Shown: in pieces, positions 1 to 11,721 of the stretch
How the letters are laid out: each line of letters opens with the position of its first letter
Numbering within the stretch: the first letter of the stretch is position 1
DNA from: Tupaia tana
Taxonomy: Eukaryota > Chordata > Mammalia > Scandentia > Tupaiidae
Direction: 5' to 3'
Assembly (NCBI GenBank): GCA_026018925.1
Contig: JAKSZU010000020.1
Coordinates: forward strand, 44,498,568 to 44,562,567
Length of the DNA: 64,000 nucleotides
Translations under genes and position numbers: made by a program
Notes under the pieces: generated by a model
What the model was told of the DNA's origin: nothing
Database searches by the model: none
The model's input: only the letters and a program-made list of their open reading frames with translations

Positions 1-734
1 CATATATGGAGACTCACTCAAAGGGCATTATTTAAAAAAGAACATTTCCAACCACATAGGTCTCTGGGTAGCTATACCCATTCAAGGATAGAGAATCCAC
101 CATCTGTATGATTATTTTTACATCTGAACTTTTTTATACACTAGAGAGACTCGAAACTTTCAGGGTCATTTGCCCAGCATGCAGTGGAATGTCCTGTGCA
201 ATAGATTCCAATTAATATGACCATGTTCAATGGCCCTGTGCCACCAATGATGTATAACTGCTTTCCACTTGGCTTTATATGGCACTTCTTTGTTGCAGCT
301 GCAACCAGGTCTGTCGCTTCTTTGATAAGAATTTCAGTTACCCCAGAAAGAAGCTTTCAACTTTATTAAGCACTGAAGTCTGCACATTTGTTCTTCTTTG
401 GAAGAACAGATCAAAAGCACCCTTTCTAAGGAAGTAATCTGATAAATTAGGATAGCACTTGTGGACTTTGGCAATAATGTTTTCCTGTAATTGAAACCTA
501 AGAACCTGTGTCAACTGACTAGACTATTATGAACTTCATACGTTTAACAAAAGTTTCTATCTTTTAATTTTATTTTTAAAAAGTAAATAGGGTCCTTTGA
601 TTCTATCAAACCAGTTATTTAGCATGCTGTGTCCTTTACTTGTAGTTTGGAAAATCTCAATCTGGGTTTAGAGGTAGATAGGGAATTAACAGTCAAGAAA
701 AAATACAATTAGATGATCAAGTTCTGGTATAGAG
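1..734. other. unassigned non-coding DNA
   Basis: AT-rich sequence with no long reading frame and no repeat that I recognise. Confidence 0.5.
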
Positions 735-900
735 AAAAGTATGTGGTTTTCAGTCTGATTTCTGACATTAACTCACTGTAAAAACTTGAGCAAACCTCTT
801 AATTTCTCTGGAGCACATTTTCCTTATCTTTAAAAAAGAAGGACTGGTTAGATAACGTGTAAGACTTCTGCTTAATCTGAAGTTCTCTGATTCTAAATTA
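735..900 (+). repeat. MIR-like ancient SINE fragment
   Basis: The order of short blocks (loss of a CACT-type core, then a stretch like ACTTGAGCAAACCTCTTAAT, then CTTTAAAAAAGAAGG) resembles the MIR tRNA-derived SINE, in which a conserved block is followed by a run for splice-like and AAATGGG-type motifs. It is diverged and was recognised by eye only. Confidence 0.4.
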
Positions 901-1749
901 TGGGCACAATGAGACCAGGCACTGACAATACTTTCTATTTGCAAATGGTCATTTTTACATTTCCATCTCTTGTCTACTTCAATTCTAGGTTTGGATTGGC
1001 AATGGAACAGTATGATGTTGTTATATCTTTGGGTTGGAATGAAATATATCTGGAACACTGGTTAAGGCCAGAGTTAGTACCACGCCACAAAGGAGACTAG
1101 ACAGGGTCCCATTTCTCTCACGTCCTAAGCTACAAGGATTTTAGAAAAGGCATCCTCTTAAGAAAATTGTCCTTCTTCTCCACACAGACAAATAAAAATG
1201 AAAAATGCAGATTTTTTTCAGAACTGATTAGATAAATTTTACCTTCTATATTAGTGTAAATCTGAGGGTTTGCCCTGTACTTAGCATTTTCAAAGATTTA
1301 GAGAACTTTGAATTCCAGTTTGTGGGATTTGAACCCTCAGAAGGGATACCTTGACTCCAAATACAGACTATACATTGCCTGTAGACTGAATACAATTTCT
1401 TGTAGTGTTTTGTCAGCAAATGCTTAAAATATAACACAATGTGTAGAAGTCTTCAAAATGTTTTCATATTAAAGAGTTGGAGACTATTTCCCAGAACAAT
1501 TTTTTTTTCTAAATTTTAAATTCTGATGTTTGGGGGTCAAATAGGGCCATGTTCGCTTTCAGATTCTTATTAAGGCTAAAGACAACTAATACAGGGTCAT
1601 TATTATTAGAAATGTTTTCTTAGAAGATAGGGAGCTAGGACCCAAGTTTCTAATCACAGATTGTCCAGCAGTTTATTTCTGATATTGGTTAATTCACTTG
1701 TTTGTTCTGTCTATCCCTGCTTTCTTATTTATTTGTTTATTTAGTTAGT
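901..1749. other. unassigned non-coding DNA
   Basis: Only short frames (66 codons or fewer) with no family resemblance. Nothing else seen. Confidence 0.45.
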
Positions 1750-1983
1750 TTTAGCTTGCTATAGGTGTTTGTGCTCACTGGAGAAAGATAGAAAAGAGAG
1801 AGAGATAACCCCGAAAGGGATGGCCATGCCACAATCCCTTATCTTCTATTCTTCTCTCAGAATTTTAGGTAAGCACACACATGCACCTGGCATGTTTCTT
1901 CAAACTGCTGGGTCGAGACTCAAACTATACAGCTGACCATGTGGGATTCAGCCACCTTAATCTATATGCCACTTGTTGGCCCA
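1750..1983 (-). repeat. tRNA-derived SINE family A, diverged
   Basis: Read on the minus strand, it has the tRNA-like head ending at the right (CCAACAAGTGG...), a degraded B box, the GGCATGGCCATCCC block and the CCTATAGCAA end at left. Substitutions in most CpG positions indicate an old copy. Confidence 0.8.
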
Positions 1984-2574
1984 TTTTTTAAAATACTATA
2001 TCAAACTCCTGCAAGTGCCAGTTTCTTAAGGGTGCATTGTAGCAAATCATTTACTCATGCATTATTTTGTAACATCATTCAATGACTGTTGGGAAAACAT
2101 TGATTCACTTGTTTATTTGTCTCTTCTGAATATTGATCCATTTCATTATATAATGTCAAAAAATGTCTTGTTGACATCACCACCAGTCTCATCAGAAAAG
2201 CTTCTGAGTGCTGAGAAACTATCAAGTTCACAGTAGCAGGTTAAATTTCCCAAAATTTTAATATTCTCTTGAAAGTTTTAATTTATCATAGGCAATAAAA
2301 ATCATCTGTTGTTTTCCTTAAAATTACAGGCTTTGTTTATTTTTTAGAAAAATGTTTGCCAAATGCTCAAACTGAAAATTTATAATTTGTTTATTGGTCT
2401 TTTTTTTCAGGTACAAATAATTTTCCATAAAGACTGAGTTGGTTTAGCTTATATCTCAATTGTGTAAGTTTCTTTTCCGAGAGATGACCTTATGTTAGTA
2501 TACAGCAAAACTGATACACGTGTACTTTACGTTTCATCAAACAAAATTGCTTTATTAGTTTTTTTAAAATTTTA
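1984..2574. other. unassigned AT-rich DNA
   Basis: No gene or recognisable repeat seen between two SINEs. Confidence 0.45.
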
Positions 2575-2828
2575 ATTGCTTTTTAGAGAGAGATTTTTGC
2601 CTTAGGGCGTGTGTGCTCGCCAGACAGACAGAGAGACAGAAAGTGAGAAATCATACCCCAGAGAGGGGATGGCCACATCACAATCCCTTCTCCATTCTCC
2701 TTTCAGTATTTTGGGCATGCATACACACATGCCTAGCATGAATTTTAAGTCACCGGGTCCAGAACTTGAACTGCAGTTGACCATGTGGGAGTCCAAAGAC
2801 ATAACCATTATGCCATCTGCTGGTCCTA
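2575..2828 (-). repeat. tRNA-derived SINE family A
   Basis: Full-length minus copy: T-rich end, then TTGCCTTAGGGCGTGTG, the CTCGCCAGACAGACAG purine block, GGGATGGCCA, and the tRNA-like head ending CTGCTGGTCC. The short frames on both strands here are SINE sequence, not genes. Confidence 0.88.
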
Positions 2829-3095
2829 GTTTTATTTATTTATTTTAATTTTAAATTTGCCGGTGGGTACATGTGCTTGCCAGAGAGAGAGAGAGAGAAA
2901 GAGAGAAAGTGAAGGAAAATGAGAAAGCATCTCTCACAGGAGGTAGTCATACTGCAATTCCTTCTCCATTATCTTTTTAGAATTTTGGGCACACGTACCT
3001 GACCTGTTTTTCAAGCTTCTGGGTCTGAAATTCAAATCCCATGGTAGGCCATGTGAGATCCAGCTCTATTAACCACTATGCCAGCAGCTGGCCCT
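2829..3095 (-). repeat. tRNA-derived SINE family A, tandem to previous copy
   Basis: Second minus copy directly abutting the previous one. It retains the purine-rich GAGAGAGAG block and ends in CAGCAGCTGGCCCT. It is more diverged than its neighbour. Confidence 0.8.
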
Positions 3096-3783
3096 CATTA
3101 TACAGAATATTAATGTGTACTCAATGATTAGATTTAATAAAGTTAATCATATTGCTTTATAAAGGTTATTTTAAAATGAAAGTAAAACTGGCATTTTATT
3201 TCTATTGTAAGTGTATCGTGTTGAAGAATGTGATTATTCTTTGATATAACTGACTTTATTCTTTTTAAGGAACACTCAGTGTTTTACTCATTGTTGCTTT
3301 TGCACCACTGGTAATTATTAACATAGTGAAAATGGAAACTAACATGTTAATTTTATTATAAAATAGCTTTGGTCTCATAGACAAGTAAGAGAGCAGGACA
3401 CTCCAGGAGTATGTGGATTATACTTTGAAAACCTCTCAACCAGAGTTCAGTATTATTACAGTCGTGAGTTTTCCCTTTCTGCTGTGAGAAGAATGGATCA
3501 GCTTCTCACTGTCCCATTTCTTACAATAATTGTTTCATCAGAAGTAATTGTTGACCCAATTCCCACTCATCAGAAATGGGGATCCACTTTGTAATGACTA
3601 GATTGCCTGTTTGTTCATTGAGACTGAATTTAGTAGCAATGGGAACTTGAACTACTGTGGTCAGTGCATGGTAAGCAGTATGTAATGCTTCTCTTCTGAC
3701 TCTACTTGCCTCTTTTTTCCAAGGCAGGATAATAGTAAATAGAGTTTTTTGTTGTTGTTGTTCGTTTTTTTAATCTTTTTTTC
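3096..3783. other. unassigned non-coding DNA
   Basis: No long frame or repeat recognised. A (TTG)n-like T-rich stretch at about 3745-3780 abuts the LINE 3' end that follows. Confidence 0.45.
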
Positions 3784-3922
3784 TTTAAGCTTATTTATTT
3801 ACATTAATTCACTATACATCATTACAACATACAAAATGAATTTTCCATCCAGAATACACTGTATATTGGCTCAATCAAGCACATCAACATACGTGTTATC
3901 AACAAATAATTTTCCATTTCTT

Positions 3923-4203
3923 GTTTTTTTTTTGGGGGGGGGGTGGGGAGAGGTTTTCGCTATAGGGCATGTGCGCTCGCCAGACAGAGAGAGAGAGAGA
4001 CAGAGAGACAGAAAGCGAGAAATCACCCCCCAGGGGGGATGGCCATGCCGCAATCCCTTCTCCTCCATTCTCCTCTCGGGATCTTGGGCACGCACGCACA
4101 TGCGCCCGGTGTGAGTTTTAAGCCACCAGGTCTGGGACGCAAACCGCGGTCGACTACGTGGGAGTCCAGTGACATAGTCATTACGTTAACTGCTGGTTCC
4201 CAT
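3923..4203 (-). repeat. tRNA-derived SINE family A inserted in LINE 3' UTR
   Basis: CpG-rich minus copy within the LINE 3' UTR. The 8-bp word CATTTCTT is repeated at 3915-3922 and 4204-4211, consistent with a target-site duplication. A poly-T/poly-G stretch marks the tail. The frames called here on both strands are SINE shadows. Confidence 0.9.
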
Positions 4204-4723
4204 CATTTCTTATGTCCTGTATATTTTGCTTTTTTTCTTTTTTTTTTTTTTTGGCCATCCTTGATTCCTTATCCCTCACCCTCTGCCATGTCCCACCCTC
4301 CTCCCACATTGTCTCTGGTATCCATGGTTGCTTTCTATGCCTTTCCCCCCCATTTAATTGATTTGCTAAAGAACTTAATTAGTTTAAATATTTCCAATAG
4401 CAAGCGTAGCTGATACGTACCTATACATGAACCCAAGTCTGACTTTAGGCATAAACCTCAGTGAGTAGAATGAACATACTATAAAGTAGTACATAGCTGG
4501 GGCTATATAGCTTACTGCAGTCATCAAATATGCATTTTCTTAAAAACTTTTGATAACAGTTTTAGTTTTTTTTCTCCTGAAACTCTTTTTTTTTAATTAA
4601 TTTACATTCATTACCTGAGCATCGTTGCAACATACTAAATGTGCTTTCCAATCTAGAATAAACTGCATAGTGGCTTAATCATGCACGTTATCATCAATAA
4701 TACTCCATTTCTAGTTTCATATA

Positions 4724-4760
4724 TATGTATGTATGTGCATATATATATATATTTTTTTTT
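4724..4760. repeat. AT/ATGT simple repeat
   Basis: Short alternating ATAT/ATGT tract within the LINE 3' UTR, followed by a T run. Confidence 0.8.
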
Positions 4761-5162
4761 TAACCCCAAATCTGACTCTGTGCCCTTTCCCACCCTCTTA
4801 TTCCACTATCTCTGCTGTCTACAGTTGTCTTCAGTTCCTTTTCCCCCAACATTTCCTTGATCACACAATATCATAAGTAATCTAACTACTTTCAATAGCT
4901 CATCTGGTAATTTCAAGAAAAGCAGTTTTGAACTGGTAATGATATTTCCTTGAAACTTAAAGTCTAGAAACAGGTTAGTATTCTGTTCAAATAGTAGGTA
5001 CATGAACCTATTGACAGCTAAAGACAGGACAAAAAATCCTTAAAACCAGACAACAAGCTTAGAAGAAAAGCAGCAATATTTCAGTCAAGTCACAGAATGC
5101 TGTTTCATCAGCTCAGTCTCATGTACTTAATCTTTCTTCTGTTGTGGTTCGATCTTCCAGAT

Positions 5163-5197
5163 TGTATTATATCCCAGATCTTCTGGGATATAATACA
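5163..5197. repeat. Perfect 16-bp stem, 3-nt loop palindrome
   Basis: TGTATTATATCCCAGA at 5163-5178 is followed after TCT by its exact reverse complement at 5182-5197. It lies in the 3' UTR of the ORF1-only LINE. The sister copy at about 28403-28416 has only one arm (ATTATATCCCAGA), so the second arm looks like a later gain. Confidence 0.9.
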
Positions 5198-5267
5198 TTT
5201 AAGTTGCCCATTTTCTTAGTTCTTGAACTCTTATTTCTGTGTGTCTGCATTTAATTTTTTTACTGAC

Positions 5268-6254
5268 ATAGTACTCCCTTAAGAACTTCTTGGAGATCTG
5301 GTCTGGTGCTGGTAAATTCTTTCAGGTTTTGTTTATCTGAGAATGTTTGTGTCTTTTCTCCCCAAATGAACGCTAATCTTGCCGGGTACAGTATTCTCGG
5401 TTAAAATTGCTTTTCCCTTAACACTTTGAATATATTTTCCTATTCTTTTCTCGCTCTCATTATTTCCGATGAGAGGTATGCTGTTAGTCTGATGGGATAC
5501 CCTTCGTAGGTAACTTGCTGTTTTTCTCTTGCCAATCTTAGTATCTTGTCTTTGTCTGTGGTTTTGGTCAATCTGACTATAATGTGTCTTGGAGAAGATC
5601 TTCTTGGGTTGATTCTATTTGGGGTCCTTTGTGTTTCTTGGGACTGAATATTTGAATGCCTCTCTAGGTTTGGAAAGTTATCTTGTAGGATTTCATGGAA
5701 TAGATTACCAATACCCTTATGAGTCTCTTCACCTTCTGGGATGCCTATTATCAGGATGTTTGGACGTTTGATGGTATCTAATACTTCTCATATATTATTC
5801 TCAACTTTTTTGACAATTTTCTCAGTCTTCATGGTGGATTTTTCCAAGGCCAGCAATTTTTTCTTCTACATCTGAGATTCTGTTTTCTGTATGATCTAGT
5901 CTGCTTTTAATGCTTTTAAGGGAGATTTTGACTTCCTATATTATAGCCTTCATCTCTAACAGTTCCAGCTGATTCTTTTTAAAGTGTGAAATTCCTCTTT
6001 TAGCTTTTGCATGAATTTCCTCACCTCCTGGAACTCGTCAACTCCTTTCTCCTTCCTCTTCCGCAGTTCATTGTCTCTCTCTCTTCCATCTCTGTTAGTT
6101 TCGCCATTATGAATGTTCTAAATTCTTTATCAGACATTTCCACGATTTCCATTGAACTGCTTGTGGATGAAGAGGAGTTGTTCTTTTCTCTTGGAGGAGA
6201 GGTATTTTCCTGCTTTCCCATATTTCTTGTGGTCCTGCAGTGATTTCTAGTCAT
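5268..6254 (-). pseudogene. Broken L1-type ORF1 of LINE copy a
   Basis: Minus strand. The N-terminal frame starts at 6254 with MTRNHCRTTRNMGKQEN and shares the SPPREK and MSDKEF motifs with the other copies in this window. The rest is fragmented by stops and indels, but the RRM-like NIQIIGIPEGEE region and the C-terminal domain can still be traced by comparison with the copy at 27323-28324. In intact L1s this protein is an RNA-binding trimeric coiled-coil chaperone. Confidence 0.75.
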
Positions 6255-6434
6255 CTGGTGGATGGTCGTTTTTTTCCCAAACTTTGAAGTTCAATCATGT
6301 GAGTTCGTGTGCTGGAGGCTGAATTATCAGTGGAAAATCTTCATTTCTCTGTTTCCCCCAAAATGGCTAGTTCTCAGGAGCCATGAAGTTGTGTCTTCCA
6401 TTGTTTTTTCTGTTTCTTGTTTTTGTTTTTGTTT

Positions 6435-6714
6435 TGTTTCGTTTTATTTTGAGAGGTTTTTGCTATAGGGTGTGTGCACTTGCCAGAAAGACAGAGACAG
6501 AGAGACAGAAAGTGAGAAATCACCCCCCACTCCCCCCAATCCCCGCAGAGGGGATGGCCATGCCGCAATCCTTTCTCCTCCATTCTCCTCTCGGGATCTT
6601 GGGCATGCACACACACACACCCGTTGTGAGTTTAAGCCACTGGGTCCAGGACTCAAACTGTGGTCAACTACATGGGAGTCCAGCGACATAGCCATTTTGC
6701 CAACTGCTTATCCC
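6435..6714 (-). repeat. tRNA-derived SINE family A
   Basis: Minus copy inserted at the 5' edge of the LINE. It shows the TTTTTGCTATAGGGTGTG end, a C-rich expansion around 6521-6545 and a tRNA-like head ending CAACTGCTTATCCC. The overlapping frames of 68-109 codons come from this repeat. Confidence 0.88.
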
Positions 6715-6892
6715 AAAGTTTTTAAGCAATTCTTGTTACACTGGAGGGCAAAGATTTGGATCTGCATTATACTGATCTGTGTGCTGCTACCCAGTCAATG
6801 ACTATGGTAAACAAATATACTCCGAGAGGTAATTAAGCTTGCTGGCAGTAGAAACAGACCCTTTAGACAGGCTAGAAAGAGTTTAGTACTAA

Positions 6893-7136
6893 CACATTTG
6901 CCATAGTGGGCATGCATTCACCAGAGAGAGAAAGAGACAGTGAGGGGGAAAGTGAGAAATTACCCCTCAGAGGGGAAGGCTGTGCTTCAATCATTTCTCT
7001 TCCATTCTCTTCCTGGGAATTTGGGCACACACACATATGCACTGGTGTGATTTTGAAGCCACTGTGTTCAGGACTTGAACTGTGGTCGGCCATGTGGGAG
7101 TCCAGTGACGTAACCACTACACCAACTGCTGGCCCT
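6893..7136 (-). repeat. tRNA-derived SINE family A
   Basis: Full-length diverged minus copy, from a TTGCCATAGTGGGCATG end to the CAACTGCTGGCCCT head. Confidence 0.85.
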
Positions 7137-7469
7137 GGAACTGAAAGGATCTTAACAGATGTGAAAATATAGTTTTTAATCATACAGAATATACAGGATG
7201 GCTTGGTAATTAAAAAAGTAGGCTTTGAATGCAAATGGTTTAAAGCAAGAACTATCATTTGCCAACTTTTAAATTTGGGCTAAATAACTTAGTGTTTGTA
7301 CTTTGGCATTCTCATTTGTAAGAAGAAATGATGATGATGTTAAGCTGCTGAGGCTTCAATCAGTAATGGTTTGGTAAATAGTACAGTGCATGGTTAGCCT
7401 TAATAAACCTCAGCTACTACAATTATTTGCAGTGCTGGGCACATAATAACTATGTAGTACATGGACTAT
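7137..7469. other. unassigned non-coding DNA
   Basis: No gene or recognisable repeat seen. Confidence 0.45.
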
Positions 7470-8137
7470 TATAGCAGTCTTCCCTTATCTACTGGGGTGC
7501 ATTCCAAGACACCCAGTGCATACTTGAATCTGTGGCAAGTACTGCATCCTATATATACTACATTTTTTCCTGTACATAGACACACACAATAAAGCTTAAT
7601 TTATAAATTAGGCATGATAAGAGATTAACAACAACTAATAATAAAAATAGAACAATTATAACAATATACTGTAATAAAAATTATATTGATGTAAGCTCTC
7701 TCAAAGTATCTTGTATTATAGGTCTTACCAACCTTGGCATACAATTTTTTTCTTTTCTTACTAAGTTGGAAACTTTTACCTTTTCACTTAAAGAAAGCAC
7801 TTTGTGGCTTCTTTTTGGCATATCCAAATTGCTAGTATCACAACTGTTGTGCTTTGGGGGTATTAAGTAAAATAAGGGTTGCCGGAACACAAGCCCTGGG
7901 ATACTTTGCCCATAGGTCTGATAACTGAGATGGTTACCAAGTGGATAATACTATGGTGTGGGCATGCTGGACAAGGGCTAATACACATCCCAGGTGCGAC
8001 ATGCTACTCAGAACAGCATCAGAACATCGAGGAATTTAAAAGTTATAAATTGCTTATTTCTGGAATTTTCTATTTAATATTTTTTGACTAAAGTTGACCA
8101 CCAATAACTGAAACTACAGATAAGGGGGGACCGTTGG
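7470..8137. mobile_element. Tigger/pogo-like non-autonomous DNA transposon
   Basis: The ends form inverted repeats: GTCTTCCCTTATCTACTGG at the left against AGATAAGGGGGGACC at the right. The interior contains the runs TTTATAAATTAGGC and AACAATATACTGTAATAAAA that I associate with mammalian Tigger-type MITEs. No transposase frame is present. Identification is from recall of the family and was not searched. Confidence 0.65.
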
Positions 8138-8562
8138 ATTATTTAGCATACCATCCTGCTTTCCATTACTGTTGCAAACATAAATGTCATTTGCTACTCA
8201 TTTATTTGTTCATTGTTTGTTTTACAGTGATTTTACCCAGCCCTACGTAGTCACCGTGCAAGGAGACAAGCCTGCTCTTGTTCAATAGTTGCCCTTTCTA
8301 CAGAGCTATTATTTTCATTTCATTGTAGGTTTTAGGGAAGAAAAGAAGTACATTTATTTTTCACAGGTTTCCTCAGATCATGTAGTTCATGTCAAGTTTC
8401 TCACCATTTTCCTTTACTCATTGTTTTTCAGACTAGAAACAGCCTTTTAATAACTGCATTTTGATCTATAGGTTAACATTTAAAATCACCTAGACATAGA
8501 TGGAAAGGTAAGGTTCTCCAATTGTCTTTCATTATCACAAAATTTTTGAAAATTTAAGCCCC
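8138..8562. other. unassigned non-coding DNA
   Basis: Nothing recognised. Confidence 0.4.
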
Positions 8563-8817
8563 TGAGTCAGCAGGAATGTGGTGGCTAAGGTGTTGGATTC
8601 CCATATGGCCAACTATGGTTCGAGTCACAGGCCCAGTGGCTTGAAAATCATGCCTGGTGCATATGCATGCATGCCCAAAATTCCAAGAAGAGAATGGAGA
8701 AAAAGAGATTGTGGCATGGCCATCCCTGCCCTCTGTCCCGGGTGGTGATCTCTCGTTTTCCCTCTCTCTGCCTCTTTTTTCCTATCTCTGGTGAGCACAC
8801 ATGCCCTATGGTGAAAA

Positions 8818-8861
<44 letters not shown>

Positions 8862-8862
8862 A
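8563..8862 (+). repeat. tRNA-derived SINE family A with (AAAT)n tail
   Basis: Plus copy with degraded A box and B box GGTTCGAGTCA, body through GGCATGGCCATCCC, end CCCTATGGTGAAAA, then a (AAAT)n tail of about 48 bp at 8815-8862. Confidence 0.88.
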
Positions 8863-8929
8863 AAAATACAGGCTCACAAGTACTTTAAGTGCTATACAGC
8901 TCTTTTATAAAAATTAAAACATAAACTAG

Positions 8930-9184
8930 GGAGTTTAAACACTATAGTGTAATGGTTATGTTGCTGGACTTCCACAGGGTCAACTGTGGTTCGAGTACCA
9001 GACCCAGAGGCTTGAAACTCACTCTGGGTGCATGCACATGGGTGCCTAAAACCCCAAGAGGGGAATGGAGGAGAAGGGATTGTGGCATGGTCATACCTCT
9101 TGGGGGTTATTTCTCACTTTCTGTCTTTTTGTATCTCTGGTGACCAAATGTACCCTATAGAAAAAATCTCTCCAAAAAAAAAAA
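8930..9184 (+). repeat. tRNA-derived SINE family A
   Basis: Plus copy: GTAATGGTTATGTTGCTGG, B box GGTTCGAGTACC, end CCCTATAGAAAAAATCTCTCC and an A-rich tail. Confidence 0.88.
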
Positions 9185-9225
9185 TTATACTGATTATTGT
9201 GAATAGATTCCTTGAAAGGAAGATC

Positions 9226-9612
9226 TATGCCATGGTTTGGATATTGGATTATATCCCAAAGTTTTAAATTTTGGACTTCAGTGTTGGAGGTGGTGAAGTC
9301 TAGTTGGTGGTGATTGGATCATAGTGATTGCTTCATGGAGGCAATCACTCTGATGAATAGATTAATGATGTGAGTTCTAGCTATGAGAAGGCATTGTTCC
9401 CCTGAGAGCTGGTTGTTATAAGACAGATGAGCTTACAACTCATGTTCTCTCTCTCTGCACACGCTTGTCATCCTGAGGCTTCTATTAGCCGTGTTCTTGG
9501 CTGACCTGATGCAAGGCTTATGCTGTGGATGCTCCAACTGTCAGAACTGGGAGTTAATAAACCTCTATTTATTTACAAATTATCCAGTCTCATGTATCTC
9601 TGTTAATAATAC
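9226..9612 (+). mobile_element. MaLR LTR (MST/MLT1-like)
   Basis: It begins TGCCATGGTTTGGATAT and near its 3' end has AATAAACCTCTATTT followed by an ACAAATTATCCAGTCTCA block, the polyadenylation-signal region typical of mammalian MaLR LTRs. It is a solo LTR with no internal coding sequence. Confidence 0.7.
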
Positions 9613-9709
9613 AAAACAAAACCAAAAAATAAAAACAGAGTAAGATAATCTCTAACTCATTTTCTACTATGTATAATGTACTTGAAAATTTCTTAAGGTT
9701 GCATATATG

Positions 9710-9995
9710 TGAGACCAACAGGTGGTATGGTCATTAGGGTAGCTGCATTTTACATGGCTGACTGCATGGTTTGAGTTCTTGAACCAGCAGCTTGAAAAAT
9801 ATGCTAGGCACAGTTGTATGCATGCCCAAAGTCCTGAGAGGAGAATGGAAGAGATAAGATTGCAGCATGGCCATCCACTCTGGGGAGGAGGGTGCTCTCT
9901 CACTTTCCTTTTACCTTTCCCTGTCTCCGTCTCTGGATAACCCATGTGCCCATAGCAAAACAAATATCAGAAACAAAACAAACACACACACACAC
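9710..9995 (+). repeat. tRNA-derived SINE family A with CA tail
   Basis: Diverged plus copy ending CCCATAGCAAAAC, followed by a (CA)n microsatellite of about 20 bp at 9981-10001. Confidence 0.82.
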
Positions 9996-10089
9996 ACACA
10001 CAGACACTACAATATGCTAAAAACGAAGTTCTTCAGTATTTTCCTTATCACAAATAAATCTGGTAATGTGTAAGAAAATGTCTCTTGCT

Positions 10090-10826
10090 GTTTCCACCAT
10101 GTGATGGATCCCTTGAAGCCACCAGTAAGTTTAGTACTAGTTAGGGGACTGCCAACTAACGTGGATTGGAGCTATCCCAGACTAACCACTTCCATTCATG
10201 GTCACACTTACTCTGTAAGATGGGAACTTCAACATGTGCAGATACAGATTGTTGATGGTTATGAGCCATGGTTAGTCATAGTCATGCCCCTGATATTGTA
10301 GTAAAATGATTATATAAACTTTTCTTGGAGCCAGTAGGTGTGGTGGTTAATATCCTAGACTAGACTCCCACATGACCAACTGTGGTTCAAATCCTGAACT
10401 TAGTGGCTTGCTTTCTCACTTTCCCTCTCTCTCTCTGTCTCTCTCTCTGCTGAGCACATGTGCCCTACAGCCAAAGTTTAAAATGATAATAATGGTAAAT
10501 AAAATTAAAATAAATAATTAAGCAAAATTTTCTTGATGGCTTTTAGAAAACTGGCTTGTAGTGAATTGACATTTGGTCCAAGTGTCGACTTTATAATGAA
10601 GGGCCAAAATTTAGATTTTTTTGTATTAACTGTAATTGAGGTCTTACATACAGTCCGTATTGGTTTCCTGGACTGTCATGACAAAGTACCAGAAACTAGA
10701 TGACGTAAGCCATTGAAATGTATCATTTCCCAGTTTCAGAGATTAGAAGTCTGAAGTGGAAGTTACAGTATGACTGATTCACGTTCTGAGGTACTAAAGT
10801 TTGGGACTTCAGCATCTCCTTTTTGG
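10090..10826 (+). repeat. Left arm of large inverted repeat
   Basis: This segment is matched in reverse complement by 13983-14791. Matching blocks in order include CCATGTGATGGATCCCTTGA, GCTATCCCAGACTA, ACTTCAACATGT, the embedded short SINE, CTTTATAATGAAGG, CTTACATACAGT, GTACCAGAAACTAGATG and TTCCCAGTTT. By eye the arms are roughly 80-85% identical. The outermost arm edges are estimated. Confidence 0.85.
10327..10525 (+). repeat. Short-form family A SINE shared by both inverted-repeat arms
   Basis: Plus copy of the short variant, which lacks the central GCGTGTGCGTG...GGCCATCCC block and runs straight from GTGGCTTG to CTTTCTCACTTTCCC. The same SINE sits at the matching point of the other arm (14296-14485, opposite strand), so it predates the duplication. 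Confidence 0.85.
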
Positions 10827-10844
10827 AAGGTATAAAGATTATAA

Positions 10845-11140
10845 AAGATTTTATATGTCATCTTGATGGATTTTGGGGGATAAGATTAATCTTTTGAATT
10901 GATAAACTTTGTGGAAAGCAAATTGCCTTCCATGATGTGGGTGGGCCTCATCAGACCTGTTGAAGTTCTGAATAGAAAGAAAAGACTAGCCTCCCAGAGC
11001 AAGACGGAGTTCTCCAGAAGACTGCCTTCACTTTTCATGGCATTGGCAGCTCTCTAGGATCTGTAGCCTGTTGGCCCATGCTGCCGATTTTGGACTTGCT
11101 TATTTCCATAGCTGCATGAGCCAACTGCTGACTTTATGCT
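10845..11140. repeat. Unclassified ancient interspersed repeat
   Basis: Blocks such as GATGTGGGTGGGCCTCATC and GTTGAAGTTCTGAATAGAA resemble a common ancient mammalian repeat (a TGTCAACTTGACTGG-type family) whose name I cannot give with confidence. Confidence 0.4.
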
Positions 11141-11570
11141 ATTTTAGTCCTCTTTTCTGTCACTGACAACTGAATAGCACACTGGGTAATTTATAAAGAA
11201 TAGAGATTTATTTAGCTTACAGGTCTAAAGTCAAGGGGCTGCATCTGTTAAGGGTTTTCTTATTGGTGAGGGCTCTCTTTTGAGTCTCAAGATGGCACAG
11301 GGTACCACATAGTGAGGGCAAGAGCAGGCATGTGTCTGCACCTCTATGTGTGTGTTTGCTTTAGTCTTATCCTTATAAAACTACCAGGTATCACTCATGG
11401 CAGTTCCACCAGGATATCATTACCTAATCCTAATCATCTCCCAAAGGCTTCATCTCTTAACACAATAGTTAGATTAAGTTCTATCCTCTTAATACTGTCA
11501 CAGTAGGAAACAAATCTCAACACATGAATTTGGAAGGGAAACATTCAAATCATAATCTACACTAATACTA
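11141..11570 (-). mobile_element. MLT1-like MaLR LTR, antisense
   Basis: Blocks ACTGGGTAATTTATAAAGAA, TCTCCCAAAGGCTTCATCTC and CTTAATACTGTCACA followed by CACATGAATTTGGAAGG match the reverse complement of an MLT1-type LTR in order. No coding region. Confidence 0.65.
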
Positions 11571-11721
11571 GGGTAAAGGGGGAGACAAATAACACGGTCT
11601 CAAGGACTTACTAGTAAGACTGAAAAGAGTTAAATACACGATATTTCCCAGCCTCCTTTACACTTAAGTGTGCTTTTGTGAAAAAGTTTTTCCAGTGATA
11701 TACAGGTCAGACTAAAGAATT

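Larger units (their letters stand above)
3784..6425 (-). mobile_element. ORF1-only L1-like LINE (HAL1 type), copy a
   Basis: A minus-strand LINE. Right to left it reads: a short 5' UTR (about 6255-6425, matching the 5' UTR of the copy at 27067-29333), a broken ORF1 (5268-6254), then directly a long 3' UTR ending in a T-rich (A-tail) junction near 3784. No reverse-transcriptase-encoding ORF2 lies between ORF1 and the 3' UTR. The 3' UTR holds two diverged copies of one unit (about 4585-5010 and 3784-4560), the second interrupted by a SINE. HAL1 elements are known L1 derivatives that keep ORF1 only; assignment to HAL1 is by structure, not by database match. Confidence 0.75.

Noticed and set aside
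3899-4101. Recurring frames with peptides like MCVRAQDPERRMEEKGLR at many sites (3.9, 12.0, 15.4, 46.9, 58.8 kb and others)
   Set aside because: They are the same SINE translated in several frames and on both strands; repetition reflects copy number, not a protein family.
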